A stretch of DNA of 64,000 nucleotides from Sparassis latifolia. Lineage: Eukaryota > Basidiomycota > Agaricomycetes > Polyporales > Sparassidaceae. Location: the NCBI GenBank assembly GCA_018466975.1, contig CM031561.1, positions 4,526,001 through 4,590,000 on the forward strand, read 5' to 3'. The notes under the pieces are model-generated. The model was not told where the DNA came from. It saw only the letters and a program-made list of their open reading frames with translations, and made no database searches. Of this stretch, positions 1 to 12,626 are shown piece after piece (the stretch's first letter is position 1; each line of letters begins with the position of its first letter). Position numbers and translations under genes: made by a program.

Positions 1-790
1 AAGTCTGCAGTTCCCAGGGCGCGCACTGAGGCTCTCCGAGTGCGCTGAGGTGCGGCAGTCGGATTCTCCCCGACGGGTGCCACAACAAGCAGGCGACACT
101 CCGGCACCGGCACGCCTTCCACTTGGCACGGCAGCAGTAACAGAACTCCGGGCGGCATCTGCAGATTATGTGGAAACATCCGTACTTGAGCTCAATGATT
201 TGCTCGTAGCCCGGGCAGCGCGACCACAGCACACGGCGGTCGTCAAGCACGTCGAGCACGTCGAGGCAGACGTGAAAGAGGGCGATTTCCTCCTTGCACC
301 AGGAGCATGTCTCAGTACCGCATCCTGGAGCACGACACTTGTACATCGGCCGGAAGACCCACTGCAGCGAGCTCTCGATCTGTGCACCGAGGAAGCGGCT
401 GCAAGACTGGCGAGCACAGTAGACACGTTTCAATGTGCTGAACTCCTCCGTCTCAAACTTGAAGAGATCCAGGAGTTCTGCAGTCATGTGCTGTTGCACG
501 GATTCGAGAGGGATTCTCTGCCTGCAGCAGCGAGGAGGGAAGAGCGATTCGTCCTGGTCGCCGCCTGAAAGAGCTCCAGAATGCACGCTCTGTCGTAGTA
601 ATCTTCACATGGAGCTCGCATTTCCACGCCTCGAATTGGGTCCATGCAGATGACACAACTGTGACCGGTCAGGATCCGTGTCAGCATACATGAGATGATA
701 CAAGACTTACAGCTCCGGCGGTGGGTCGGGTGCTCGTACGGGAGTGGTAGCTGCAGATGGCCGTTGATTCCCGGCTGGACTGTTAGTAGT
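1..790 (-). pseudogene. RBR-type E3 ubiquitin ligase, frameshifted partial copy
   Basis: On the minus strand a RING1 start (CVICMDPIRG) follows a GT-AG intron at 659-710. An IBR-like stretch (CARQSCSRFLG, CGTETCSWC) and a second RING (GCFHIICRCRPEFCYCC) follow toward position 1. The order and wording match the intact RBR ligase at 1443-2761. The frame breaks near 556-568: one base appears missing between RING1 and the PPRCC motif. In RING2 the CPxC zinc pair is CPGY, so one ligand is lost, although the Cys of the GC-x-x-(M/I) motif (the family's catalytic position) is still present. The 3' end runs off the window. I read it as a decayed tandem paralogue; a single sequencing error could explain the frameshift but not the lost ligand. 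Confidence 0.75.
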
Positions 791-856
791 AGGACACGTT
801 GCCGAAGTACATGAGTGTCATTCTCAGACGTAGTAAAACATGACCCCAACAAGAAG

Positions 857-1442
857 CTGAAGAAGCCAGATCTGGGGCGAAGTACTTAGCTAGTCAACTG
901 GCTTCAGACAAACCTAGTTCACCTTGTATGAGTAGATCCATAACTTGGTGCAGTTGGCGTAGCCTTCACCATCGGAGAAACTCTAGTGTCTACACGCGTT
1001 CTGATGGAGGAGCTGTGCTTAAATGAGCGGGGAGAGTTCTATGTGAACGCAACTTACAAGTTTTGGAAGTCTCCTAACTACATCAGAAGCAAGCCGATGT
1101 GTTAAAAAAAGTGACGGTTAGGGTCTTCTAGATCTGAAATATGGACCGTGAACACCGTCTCACTGCACAATGCAACGTTTCAGGAGATTACGGGAGTCGT
1201 CCCGCTAGAGAACAGCGATAACAGTGACAGGGAAATTTATGTGCTAAGATCACTTTCCAGTACCTCTCTGATAAATACACATTCGTACGGCATGTCAGAC
1301 TAGAATTCAACAATGGACGAGCTTTGATTTGTTTTGAGAATATCGGCTAGGAGCTGCAGAATAACAGAAAATGAGGACCAATTTTTCTATTGCAGGACTT
1401 CGCGGATTTGCTCACCTCATGCATATTTGAGTACCTTCATCG
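857..1442. other. Intergenic region, no gene seen
   Basis: This lies between the two RBR copies. Short reading frames only; no domain, tRNA or repeat signature was recognised. Confidence 0.5.
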
Positions 1443-2761
1443 CTATTCATAATGCCCACCAGGGACAGAAGCCATATACACGTTCTCGTCCTGCGTGTTT
1501 ACCCTTCGTCTTTTCCTCCGCCGATGCTGCGCCAATAATCCTCGGATCACAACGTCATCATCGACGAGACTTGCGTCCCAAGTCTCAGGATCGTTCTCCA
1601 CAAATTCCGGTGCAGGCCTTTTCTCCGACGCAATGCGGACGACTTCGGGACATGGTCGAAGTCGATCATCACAAACAACAGGGCGAGGTGCCTCCCACAA
1701 CACATCCGCGCGCTCATTCCGCCCGCGCCCCGACGCCCGATGCCTAACCTCCGGTCCCACGTCCAGATGTTCGCCCACGTCGCGTAGCTGGACCACCTCC
1801 CACTGCACACACGCGCACGTCTTCCACGGCGCCCCGCAGAGGTAGCAGAACTGCTGCCCGCACAAGCACGTCATGTGGTAGCACCCGCTGTGCAGCTCGA
1901 TCACCTGCTCGCAGGCGGGGCACCGCGCCCACTTCTTGCGGCTCGCGAGCGCGAGCACGGCTCTCTCGCGGCGGTCGTGGCGGCAGCGGTGCGCCGCAGG
2001 CTCCGAGTTGGACACGGCGGCGCGGCAGCAATTGCAGGTGAGCGTGCCACATCTCGACGGGCAGGAGATGATGCGGAAGGAAGGGCCTCTTGTGCGAGGT
2101 CCAAGAAAACGGCTGCAGACCGGGTTCGCGCAGTAGACACGTCTGCGGGTGCTGAACTCCGCTTCTTTCTCTGAGTAGAGTGCTGCGAGGGAAGGAGACA
2201 GGTAGGGCTCAAACTGGGTGAAGGGGATGGGCCGCTGACAACAGCGAGGAGGGAATTGCAGCTGATTCCCCGTCGACGCCTCCACCAGAGCGACGAGGCA
2301 CTGTGGGTCCAAGTAGTGCCCACACGGGGCATGGATCTCGATGTCTGCGATGGGGCTCTGGCAGATCACACAATCGTGTCTGGGGAGCGTGGCTGGCAGT
2401 GGTGGTAGTGGGCGTTCCCTCGGCCTACGAGGAAACAACCGCCCAACGACCCTGTCATAGATCTGGGGCAGCTTACTGTGGGGCCTCTGCGACTCCCCGA
2501 TGTGCCTGTTGTTTGCAGTCAGCTCTGAACTCGAGGGAAACGACGAGCTCACATCCGAGGTAGGGGAAGGTTCTTGGCCTGCGCGGCCAGTCGCTCGCGC
2601 AGTGTTAGATGCCTGGCGTTGGAGATCGGCTGGAGTACACGAGGTTCTCCACTTTCCGTGAGGGTGACAGTTTCTACAACGTCCACATCGAAGGGATCAG
2701 GACAGAACATTGGTACATTTTCATGGTGCTCGAAGTCGTTCACATATTGCGGAACCTTCAT
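1443..2761 (-). CDS. RBR (RING1-IBR-RING2) E3 ubiquitin ligase, two exons
   Basis: Two exons, 2553-2761 and 1443-2505, are joined by a 47-base GTGAGC...CAACAG intron (2506-2552) with a CTGAC branch-like site. The product is about 423 residues from the ATG at 2761. The RING1 begins CVICQSPIADIEIHAPCGHY. The IBR contains CANPVCSRFLG and CPSRCGTLTCNCC. RING2 reads CPACEQVIE followed by GCYHMTC and FCYLCGAPW. In RBR ligases the Cys of the GC-x-x-M motif accepts ubiquitin from the E2 before passing it to substrate; it is present here, as are the visible zinc ligands. The basic tail (QHRRRKRRR) could act as a nuclear signal. The nearby copy at 1-790 is broken, so this is the functional member of the pair. 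Substrates are unknown. Confidence 0.88.
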
Positions 2762-4286
2762 TGTCGACGCAGATACCAGGGTTGAAGAGCCCGAGTTTAA
2801 GTGGTACGGTCTGAGCGCAAACGGTGGTCATGGAGAGAGCATCCTGGCCTTATCAGAGCCTTGCACACGTGTAAGGGTGCAGCAATGCATTGACCAGAGC
2901 ATCCGTAAGGGGCTTGGAAGTCGGTAATGACCGTTGAGCAGGGAACAGCAAGAGGCCTTGAGGCGGGATCCGGCGTCTGCACAAAGGCGAAGGAAAATAT
3001 GGAGCCTTCCTCTGCTCTGCCTGTGCCTCCAATGCGCAGATCTGTCCGTACAGTGGAAGGATCAGAAGGAAATTAAAGACATGCGGAAGGTGGTACGCAC
3101 TGCGGATCTCAGAAAAGATCATGCGTTCAGGATCATGTCGAGGGAGACCTCCTCAAGTTCTTCGGGCAAGCAGTAAGCACTTGTCAAAGATCAGAGACGT
3201 TTAGTGCGTCGAGCTAGTCTTCAACGAGTTGAAGAAAACTTGAGAAAATTAAATACGTCCAGCTTGGACGAACGCTACGGGAATACATGCTCCACTCATC
3301 GAAGCAAAATGACAAGTATAAGCAAATCATCAGCCAGATAGATGGAGGTGACAATATTCATCTTCGCAGCAACAGAAAGTCCGTGCTTCAGGGCAGCCAC
3401 AGATGCATGTAGACATACAGAATCCTGTCAAGGCGTGAAGGAAGCAATTCGGAACATAGAGAACTCGAACGCAACCACACACCCAGTCAGCGCCCGTCAA
3501 CGATTGCCTTCCAAGCGATCATGAGGGCGTTATGAAGGTCAATGATGTGGTCTCCCAAGAGCAGTCCGATACTGAGGATATCCTGTGCAACTTACCCTCG
3601 AGCTCCGAGTCGAGGGCGATGAAATTGAATGAGAAATGTTGGCGGGGTTGACTGAGTAGAGAGACATGGGGATGTGAATCGGACCAAGTGAGGACAACTG
3701 TTTAGCCCTAGTACAGTGCAGACACTGCTCCGCGGTAGTTGGAGAGAGTGAACGTTAGTATGGGTTTCAGACAAGACCGCCTCAACAAGACCACGATCGC
3801 ACACGCGGACGCAGCGACGAGATAAACCAGGTTCTTGCACAGGAATCTACGCACAGGCACGGGGCGCCATGAACTTGAGTGGATCGTCGTGCTCATCGAC
3901 AAGGGAGAGGAGTATACTTCGATCTCAAGCAAGCCGACCGCAACCAACTCGATCGAAACAGGCCATGTGAGCACTGCGCACACCCTGCGCAGCGAGTACT
4001 GCAAACATTGGAACGTACGGTATTCTGAAGATGTCCATGTAACGCGACGTTGCCATCAAATTGCGCGCCGCATCTGCAAGGCTTGTGCAAGTTCGGTACG
4101 TCGGGAAGACCTGGGTTGCAGGAGGATGACTCCAGGCTTGAGTCGGCACGAAGCCGTCTTGGATCTCCGCTCGAACTAGCCATTCTTGCCAGCCATCTTC
4201 CCCCGTGTCGAACCGGTTTCCCACTTGTTGTCGTTCGCAAGTCCCTTCCTCCGCCGCAAGCACTCACCTTCTCTTTTATCCTCAAG
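2762..4286. other. Gene-poor interval, doubtful minus-strand frames
   Basis: Open frames on the minus strand at about 2853-3122 and 3708-4263 have mixed composition. The one at 3925-4263 (ending about 20 bases upstream of the next gene's ATG) could be a small unrecognised gene. I see no family signature, and the frames overlap each other, so no gene is called. Confidence 0.35.
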
Positions 4287-5028
4287 ATGAAGTTCTCTGT
4301 TGCATCCATTGCTTCGCTCGCTGCCCTTGTCGGTGGAGCTGCCGCCCAGCTCGAGATCATCACTCCAGGTGGTCCGAACCTCTGGTGGGGTGAGTTATCT
4401 CTGCACTCGCACTCGCAATGCTCGCTTCGCTAAAACGACAAACGTCCCAAGTTGCACAGTCGCTCAATACCCTAGAGTGGACTTGCAAGACCTCGCCGTA
4501 TACCAATTTTACAATCCTGTGAGGATCTCCTTTGGCCGTGCGATTTTTGGTCTTACCATGTCCTCTTTGGTAGCATCGCCAACTCCAATCCTACTATCCT
4601 TTCGTCGCCTCTGGCTATCCTTTCCCAGCAGAACAACTACGACTGCTCTGAGACCATAACCCAGAACGAGGCTGCCCAGCCTGCCGCGACCGGCTACACC
4701 ATCCAGCTCGCCGATCCTTTCAACAACACGAACGTGAGTCCTACGCGTATTCAATACGTAGACTAGTCATTTCTGAGCGGCCTCTTAGGTTTACGCTACC
4801 TCTCAACCGTTCGAGATCAAGGCCCTCGGCTCTGCGTACCCTGCTTCTTCCGCTACCCCTAGCGGCGTCGGGTCAGCTACGAGCTCTGGTGCCACGGGCA
4901 CCTCCAGTGGCTCTTCGTCCGCTTCCACATCGACCCCCACCAGCAGCAAGAGCGGCGCTGTCAGCCTGACCGCATCCCTCAGTGGAATCGCCGCGATTGC
5001 AGCTGCGCTCGGAATGCTGATGGCTTAG
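4287..5028 (+). CDS. Secreted Ser/Thr-rich GPI-anchored cell-wall protein, four exons
   Basis: Exons 4287-4389, 4452-4518, 4574-4733 and 4789-5028 give about 189 residues. The start MKFSVASIASLAALVGGAAA is a signal peptide. The next 90 residues (ITPGGPNLWW, VAQSLNTLEWTC, NFTILIANSNPTILSSPLAI, NNYDCSETITQ) match the fungal Ser-Thr-rich GPI-anchored membrane family (Kre9/Knh1-like N-terminal domain). A Ser/Thr/Gly-rich spacer of about 50 residues and a hydrophobic C-terminus (LSGIAAIAAALGMLMA) fit a GPI-anchor signal. The expected place is plasma membrane or cell wall. The role is probably structural or glucan-associated; no catalytic site is seen. All three introns are GT-AG and 54-62 bases long, the last two phased to keep the family motifs intact. 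Confidence 0.88.
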
Positions 5029-5289
5029 GCGGTGCTTGCAGAAGCGTCCAGGGCTAAAAGATCTATCGGGTAGTCGTGGACTTATTGTCGTGCACCATTT
5101 CTCCCGCTCCGTTGTCACCGTTATCATTTTTTAGGGTCTCACAAGGACTACGTCTCATTTTTCGTCGATATTTTACTTTCTATACCGCCTGTGCTGTATA
5201 CCTTGTCATTCGTTTATGCAGACGTTCGTTTCGACTTTTACTTGACTCTTGCAGGCCATTAATATATTACAGAATCAGTTGCAATATCG

Positions 5290-5381
5290 GTTCCTATCGA
5301 TTAGTGGTTAGATCATCACGTTGTGGCTCTGTATGAAGGGACAAAACCGTGAAGACGAGGGCTCGAATCCCTCTAGGAACA
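5290..5381 (+). tRNA. tRNA-His (anticodon GTG) with a 20-nt intron
   Basis: The 7-bp acceptor stem GTTCCTA/TAGGAAC pairs perfectly. The D arm is GAT-TAGTGGTTAG-ATC. The anticodon stem TCACG/CGTGA encloses a TTGTGG loop start with anticodon GTG at 5323-5325. The T arm GAGGG-CTCGAAT-CCCTC is perfect, and the discriminator is A (5381). Bases 5327-5346 lie between positions 37 and 38, the canonical nuclear tRNA intron place. Eukaryotic tRNA-His receives its extra 5' G after transcription, so its absence is expected. A T-run at 5399-5403 fits a Pol III terminator. Confidence 0.9.
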
Positions 5382-5398
5382 TTCCAGTTGTATAAATG

Positions 5399-5403
5399 TT
5401 TTT
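5399..5403 (+). terminator. RNA polymerase III T-run after tRNA-His
   Basis: Five T residues lie 18 bases after the tRNA 3' end, the usual Pol III stop signal. Confidence 0.65.
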
Positions 5404-5496
5404 GTATAGACATGTTATCAGATTACGTTGGCACTTATCAGATTACCCCCACCAGCCGCCGTCCCAATTCCACCCCCACTCAGCGAGCTCTAGCCA

Positions 5497-5980
5497 ATGC
5501 CCATCTCATCTTCCGACCTAGAGCGCGCCATTCGCTTCGCCATCCCAGTCACCCACCTCCAGATCATTGACCAGTCGAGCGGGTGCGGCGAGAATTATGC
5601 GGTCTTCATCGTGAGCGAGGTGCGCTGATGTCGTGCGCCATAGCGTGCACGATCGCCTCGACGTCGTGAAGCTAACCCCGTCGTTTCACGCAGGCGTTCG
5701 AAGGGAAGAACACGCTCGCGAGACATCGTTTCAGTGCGTCCTCCGTTTTTTTCGTTTCTCAACTTATCCTCCGTGGTTTGTGTGACTCATGCTGATTCTT
5801 GCGATGCGGGGAAATCGTCGCAGTCAATGAATTGTTGAAAGATCAGATCTCGCAGATGCACGCGTTTTCTCAGGTGGGCACCGCGTCGCGGTGAGAAAGC
5901 CTGAGCTGATTGTTTCTGCTGGACAGAAAACGCTCACGCCGACGCAGTACCAGGCACAGCAGGAGAAAGCGTCTGCGTGA
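5497..5980 (+). CDS. BolA-like protein (BolA2/Fra2 type), four exons
   Basis: Exons 5497-5619, 5694-5733, 5824-5873 and 5927-5980 give 88 residues, normal for the cytosolic BolA2/Fra2 class. The protein reads through LQIIDQSSGCGENYAVFIVS, RHRFINELLKDQ and HAFSQKTLTPTQY. These carry the BolA hallmarks: a Cys in the loop, the RH(R) stretch, the (L/I)NELL helix and the invariant HA(F/L)S-KT-TP region. In this family the conserved His near the C-terminus and the loop Cys help bind an Fe-S cluster with a monothiol glutaredoxin, in iron regulation. No targeting peptide is seen, so the cytosol is likely. It is convergent with DIM1. The first ATG is used; the first exon has no in-frame upstream alternative. 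Confidence 0.88.
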
Positions 5981-6294
5981 TAGCAGCTCCAGTAACGCCG
6001 ATGAAAGGTACATTCGCCCGTCCAACTGTCCAATTTTTAATGACGGGAAAGTCCAAAGGGGATGTGGCATTCTGGCCTTCGAAGGCAGAACTGGTCGGTG
6101 ATCCTTGATTTGCGAAGAACTAAGAACGTAATCGTTTGAGAAAGATCTGCGGAAAATGCTGTGATGTAATATCATCATGAGTTGCCCATAAGCTGGAATA
6201 TTTTTGAGGCTGCATACACACCACAAGGAAGCAAAAAGCGATAAGTTAGTAGAAGAACTCCTCACAGCACATCTTCGGGTTAGGGAATGCTTCG
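5981..6294. other. Convergent 3' interval between BolA-like gene and DIM1
   Basis: About 310 bases shared by two converging 3' ends. No further gene seen. Confidence 0.6.
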
Positions 6295-7539
<1,245 letters not shown>

Positions 7540-7781
7540 GGCGGAGGGTATGAAGGTCAATATTTCTTTACGGGTGCAAGTTTGAGTCACGTGTATAATC
7601 AGAAGCGCCTACTATCCTTCAAGCGCCCGAATGATCATGGCATACGTCCAAAACAGCCAATTGTCCGAGTGGTAGAACCCGATATTTGTGAAGTTGATTA
7701 CGGATTGAAGCGCCTTCTTAAGGTATACTGATATACAGCAGTTAACGTGCATTGGTTTTAACTCTTCTGCTCAGATCCTTA

Positions 7782-9537
7782 ATGGATCCAACTGGACCCG
7801 AACCCGAAATTGTGATCGAGTTCAGGACCTGGCTGCTTCAGAACGGCGCTCGATTACACCCCGATGTCTTCTTCGCAACGGGTGAGTGAACTTACGACTA
7901 CTAATTGGAGTGTCGTAGAATGTATCGGAAATATATGTGGCCGCTGCGCCTTGTATCCGTGCTCCATCGAGTTTGTTTCGAACTGGAGACGCGCTACTGG
8001 TTGCAGCGATCGCAGTGGAGGTGGAGCGACAAAACTTATCTTCCTCTTTTACGGCCGAAAGATGCCGTGGACAACCTTTGAACTTCTTGGAACCAGAGTA
8101 TTGAGACCTCTGATTAGATGACGATATTTAACAGTGCCTTCTGGATTCTCGGTCATCGCCCGCGAAGATATCCCCGCCGATACGACCATTGTGTCATGCC
8201 CATTCTCGTTAGCCATCACGCCTGAATTGTCGAAACGCGCACTCAATGAGTTGATTCGCTCAAGCGGGCCTACGAACACCCTCGATGAATGGTCTGAGAG
8301 ACAACTGATTTGCGCGTACATATGCATGCATTGGGTCTTCGGTCAGTCAAGGTGACAATGTTCTACTGTGTCTCGTGGTTCATTTCGTTGAACGCGTTCA
8401 GCTCTCCGCTAGTCTTAGGTCATTGGCCGTACCTGAATACACTGCCATCTCCCACTAAGCTTTTCACCCCGCTGCATTTTCGAACCTCCGAGCTGGAAGC
8501 CCTCAAGGGATCGAATCTATTTGGCGCAACCCTTGATCGCCAACGGGATTGGCGGGCGGAATGGACGCAATGTCACACGGCAACTATGTCTGCGAACTCA
8601 GCATGGGGGAATGAATTTACCTGGTTATTGTTTCAATCAATGTCATTCGCGTAACATATTTACCGACTGACATCACTAAATACAGGGAACGCTATCTAAC
8701 CGCATCCACATATCTATCGTCCCGCGCATTCCCCTCAGCGCTTCTATCGACGAACCCGTCACTTGTGTCCACGCCGTCCTCGCATCCTGTTCTTCTCCCA
8801 GGCATCGACTCTCTCAACCATGCTCGCGCTCTGCCGGTCTCGTGGGTTGTCTCGTGGGCGCATGCTCCTGACGAGTACGTGTTAGTGAAGGTAGAATACT
8901 TCTTGTGCTGATTCGCCCTTAAGGAAAGAAATTTCCCTGGTTCTACATAACTCCACCCCGCGCGGCTCCGAGCTCTGCAACAACTACGGGCCCAAGCCTA
9001 ACGCAGAGCTCATCCTAGGCTATGGCTTCTCGCTCCCCCAAAATCCGGATGACACTATCGTGTTAAAAATCGGCGGCGCGGCTCCTGCACCAACGCCAAA
9101 TCAGAACGCTCTGCAGACAAAGTTCGAGGTGGGCAGGCGCGCGCGCGGGGCGGAGCCTGTATGGGACGCCATCCTCGGAGCTGTACGCGAGGGTGCAGGT
9201 CCTGACGACGACGATGTCGACGTCGAGGACGAGCTTTACGCTGCGGAGATGCTGGGCCGCATGGCGCAGGACCTGCTTGCACGGTTGCCATCCTCCCCCA
9301 GTGCGGAGGCCGGGTCCATAAGACCGGAGGTTGCAGTAATGCTGGAGCACTACCTTGAAGGTACGCTTTCAATGTCGATCGTTGCAGACTTTTGTTGTAC
9401 CGATATATTTAGGCCAACGAGATATCTTGCAATCTCTTATACAGTTCGCGCAAGACATGGAGATGCATGCGCTCGAAGATGCGAACGAACAGGGCCTCGA
9501 TCTCGTGGAAGAGGGCGACGAGGAGGAACATGAATGA
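7782..9537 (+). CDS. SET-domain protein with Rubisco-LSMT-like substrate-binding region
   Basis: Exons 7782-7881, 8135-8341, 8419-8623, 8686-8874, 8924-9360 and 9413-9537 give about 420 residues. The SET region starts with VPSGFSVIAREDIPADTTIV. It carries the insert helix ERYLTASTYLSSRAF, the core motif PGIDSLNHARA and the motif NNYGPKPNAELILGYGF. NH and YG motifs contact S-adenosylmethionine in this lysine-methyltransferase class (Rkm/SETD6/Rubisco-LSMT). The last 170 residues are helical and acidic, ending LVEEGDEEEHE. The likely role is methylation of a lysine in a ribosomal or other cytosolic protein; the substrate cannot be told. The first intron is long for this locus (253 bases) and could hide a small extra exon. 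Confidence 0.85.
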
Positions 9538-10450
9538 GTTCAAGATCATAACGTTCAATTCACCAGCTGACTACTCATTCTAACTGGACGTTGGGAGGGC
9601 CGCACTCGCGTTCCGACACGTCGTACAGTTGCTTGTGTTTAGCTTAGCGTATCTATGAAATGGCCGATAAGGAAGCGGTTGCAATATGATGAGAGGCTTG
9701 TGCGGTGCCCCGGATGGCTCCAGACTTTCATGTCCCGCATCAACGAAGGGAACGCTTTTCGAACTACCTGGTGTGGCTGTGAATCACAAGTGTTGACTCA
9801 TTCCGCTATCGACTAGCCATGAGCGTAATGCAGATCTTGAGTCCTTAATCCCTGTCAACGACGATGTTTATGAGTACGTCATCTCCTACGCTTCGCCAGC
9901 TGACGCTTTGTGACTTGCTAAAACATGTCGCCGTGCCTACGCTGCAGCACTCCCGCACAGTCGTTCTCGCGTTTAAACTACCAGTGCGAGGAAAGTGGTC
10001 GGGTTCTGCGGCTCGCCGCGATCACGTGCAAGGATATGAGCCAGCATGTGACCGCGATGTGTAACGGTGCGCTGGGCAGCATAGTACAGGACCTAGTGCC
10101 AAGATCGCGAGGTTCAGAAATCAAGTACCGAGTAGTATGACAATCGAGCTCATAATCGTATACAATTACATGTTGGTCAACAAGGAAGGTGTGACGTACG
10201 AGAAGCATCTCGTCCATACACCTGATACGGCGACTGTATCTCTCAGAAGGGAATCAATGGTAGTAGGGTTACAACAGGATGAGGGAGATGCGGGTACGTC
10301 AAAGCTTAGCGTAAAAAGCTACCACCCAGATAGAAAGAGAGGTGGTGCACGACAATGCACCCGAACGATTGAAATGCAAGTTCGCATTGCCCCTATATCC
10401 TTCCCGTCATGAATTAATATATGCCACCGGAGTTAGATGGTGAGACATAC
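9538..10450. other. Intergenic interval, nothing recognised
   Basis: About 900 bases between convergent gene ends. Only short unrelated frames; no repeats or RNA genes seen. Confidence 0.5.
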
Positions 10451-11263
10451 CTAAACCTTTGTTGCAACGTCGCCGTAAGCCTTGGGGAGGCCACTCTTGT
10501 GCACGATCTCTGCCCAGTTCGAGCGGAGCTTAGCCATGCTGGGCAGGCGTCTCTCCTTCTCGAGCTTCGTGGTGAGCTTGAAGAAGTCCTCGAGCACTGC
10601 GATAACTAATTTCTCATCCCTCCCGAGATGCTCCACCTGAGCCTTCACGAGGATGAGCTCGCGATGAAGACACTCTCCCACCGCGAAATTGGCATCCTGT
10701 ATGTCGTTCGCCTGCTTCATGATGCGCTCATTCTCGTTGGGCTGGTTCCGCTCGGGCGCGCTCTTGATCTTCCCCACGAGGAGGGTGGGGAGGGTGAGGC
10801 ACGGAACAGGGAGCCTTGGGTCGTGGTCAATCATTTGGGCTGGATCCCAGGGGCTGTAGAATAAGGCGGCGTCGATGAAGTCGACCTGGACATAGAGCTT
10901 CTTGGCCGCATCATTGGCGTACAAGATGATATAGATTTTGGGCCCGACGATGAAGCGATGCTTGGGATCGTGTGCAGCGAGGGCCTTCAGCTGATTCGTG
11001 TCGTAATGCTTCTTTGGGTCTCCATCCCGGTGGGTGAGAGAGAGGTCGAGAGCCAAGTCGGCATCCTGTACTAGGTCAGACTTGAATCTGAGCAGGCTAG
11101 GCGGGCTTACCTCCGTTTGTCTCACATTTCCGTACAGTGAGAGTGCGAGGCCACCGCATAGAAATGCGACCCCACCGGCTGCTGCCTCTTTCAACCACTG
11201 GTTGAACTCTTGGGCGGCGAGGACGAGGTCGTGTTGCGTGGGCTTGCGGTTGGGGTTGGACAT
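10451..11263 (-). CDS. Nucleotidyltransferase-fold protein, function unknown
   Basis: The reading frame is open throughout, but bases 11066-11110 look like a 45-base intron (GTAAGC...GTACAG) that happens to stay in frame. Removing it gives about 255 residues. It also brings VAFLCGGLALSLYGNVRQTE directly before DADLALDL. That creates a GG...R-x-T-x-D-A-D pattern, the signature of DNA polymerase beta-type nucleotidyltransferases and antitoxin-like NTases: the GG pair holds the phosphate and the two Asp bind metal. Downstream, YVQVDFIDAALF supplies a possible third acidic residue (D in VDFID). Substrate and partner are unknown. This is the fold-level call only; I do not recognise a named fungal family. 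Confidence 0.6.
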   Translation of the reverse strand: MSNPNRKPTQHDLVLAAQEFNQWLKEAAAGGVAFLCGGLALSLYGNVRQTEVSPPSLLRFKSDLVQDADLALDLSLTHRDGDPKKHYDTNQLKALAAHDPKHRFIVGPKIYIILYANDAAKKLYVQVDFIDAALFYSPWDPAQMIDHDPRLPVPCLTLPTLLVGKIKSAPERNQPNENERIMKQANDIQDANFAVGECLHRELILVKAQVEHLGRDEKLVIAVLEDFFKLTTKLEKERRLPSMAKLRSNWAEIVHKSGLPKAYGDVATKV

Positions 11264-11880
11264 TGAAGTTGCTGATCATTCCCAGCAGAGCGGGATTGCG
11301 ATTTATACTCCTGAGGATGCCAAAACGAGCCTATATTGACAATTGCGAGGCCCTATTTTCCGCGGCATCGGACTGTCATGTGTTAGCTTGACGCAGACGG
11401 CACGGAGCGCGCTCCTGTATGCAGTTGAAGGTTCCGATGTCGGTGTACTCAGGAAGGCACCGTTGTGGCACTTCCATCGGGCCTAGTCATTGATGAACCT
11501 TGTCGTCTATTCAAATATGTCGTCCAACTTCAGTGCAGTGTGATCATGCGGCACCCCTCTGAGGCATACACGCAGTGATGGGGACTGTCATATGATATTG
11601 TTTAGACAGTTTCTCAGCACAAGCTGTATTGGAGACGCGTACTTTCAGTTGGTTAGCGTCACACAAGCTCTTGAGTCCGACATCGGTGCACTGCCAGAAT
11701 GTGACATGTGCGGAACGATAAGGTGGCACTTCGAGGACTTGTACGGAAGAAGTAATATAGCCTTGTGTATTGGCGATGTTCTGCAGAGGCTGGATTGCTA
11801 AATGTGTTAGATACATATAGAGCCTGCTAGGCATGCCAAGTTGTGGCGCCGTGTACTGTAAAACGGTACCAGGAAATCAA
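11264..11880. other. Intergenic interval, nothing recognised
   Basis: No gene seen between the NTase-like gene and the left end of the nested mobile DNA. Confidence 0.5.
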
Positions 11881-11957
11881 GGATTAGTCTATTTAGAAAC
11901 CCCCCGGGGGAAAATAAACCCACCTTCCCCAGAACCGCTGAAGAGAAAAATGCGAAG

Positions 11958-12277
11958 ATGGAAATACCATCAAAAAAAGATCAATTGACGCCAACGACGG
12001 CGCCAACCATTGACACCGAGTACCGCGCGTCCTTGACAGGGCGGACCGCGTCCGCATCGTCATTGGAGACGATGAGCAATGACCGGCCGCCGAATTTTGG
12101 TATGTGCTATCTCTTTGGTTCTGTGTGTCAAGATGCCCACTTGATACAAAGCCTTTTCATCTCACCTTAACAACAATGGGACACCACTACTCGACGCAAT
12201 AGGCGATAAGCGGCACCCGACGAATGACATCGGAGACACCGACGCACGCCAGCGCGCGGCGAATGTGTGCGCCCTCG
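11958..12277 (+). pseudogene. Small coding unit interrupted by the helicase/DUF6589 element (5' part)
   Basis: Exon 1 from the ATG at 11958 ends at 12099 (NDRPPNFG). The intron 12100-12202 is GT-AG. Exon 2 starts at 12203 (GDKRHPTNDIGDTDARQ) and runs to the insertion point at 12277 with ANVCAL. If the element and one copy of the 9-bp duplication are removed, the frame continues at 18742 with AEFDSGPGRPL. The protein is not recognised. Its value is as evidence that the insertion was precise. Confidence 0.55.
12269..12277 (+). repeat. Left 9-bp target site duplication GCGCCCTCG
   Basis: Identical to 18733-18741. It lies directly outside the CAGGCTCC terminus of the large element. Confidence 0.93.
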
Positions 12278-12542
12278 CAGGCTCCTAAAACCATCCGTCG
12301 CTGCAGTGTTCTCGCTCCTTTATCCCACCGATATGTTTTAGGAAGTCATGTGACATATGTTTTATGAGACCTACCTTTTTTTAGCGAGAATTACTGGATA
12401 AGGAAATTCGTACGGAGGAGGAGAACACTATAGGACGGCTGGCCAAACTGGTCGTCCGAGGTTATGCCGAATGCGCCCAAGCAACCGTTTCCGTCAATAA
12501 TTCTCCAGCAAACCCCACATTAGGTCTTAATTCTGTGCAATA
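12278..12542 (+). repeat. Left terminal inverted repeat (about 265 bp)
   Basis: It matches the reverse complement of 18469-18732 from CAGGCTCC through TCTGTGCAATA. The differences are G/A at about 12366, 7 versus 6 T at about 12375-12381, three in the TCGTACGG area, and T/C in GAATGCGCC. Confidence 0.92.
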
Positions 12543-12626
12543 TGGCCTGACGTTTTTGGAACTCCAAGTCACATCTTCCACTGCTGGCGTCTCTTACCTA
12601 CTGCATCACGCTAGCTTGACGTTTTG

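Noticed and set aside
50..568. 172-codon plus-strand open frame
   Set aside because: It is the antisense of the RBR pseudogene, whose zinc-finger motifs explain the conservation.
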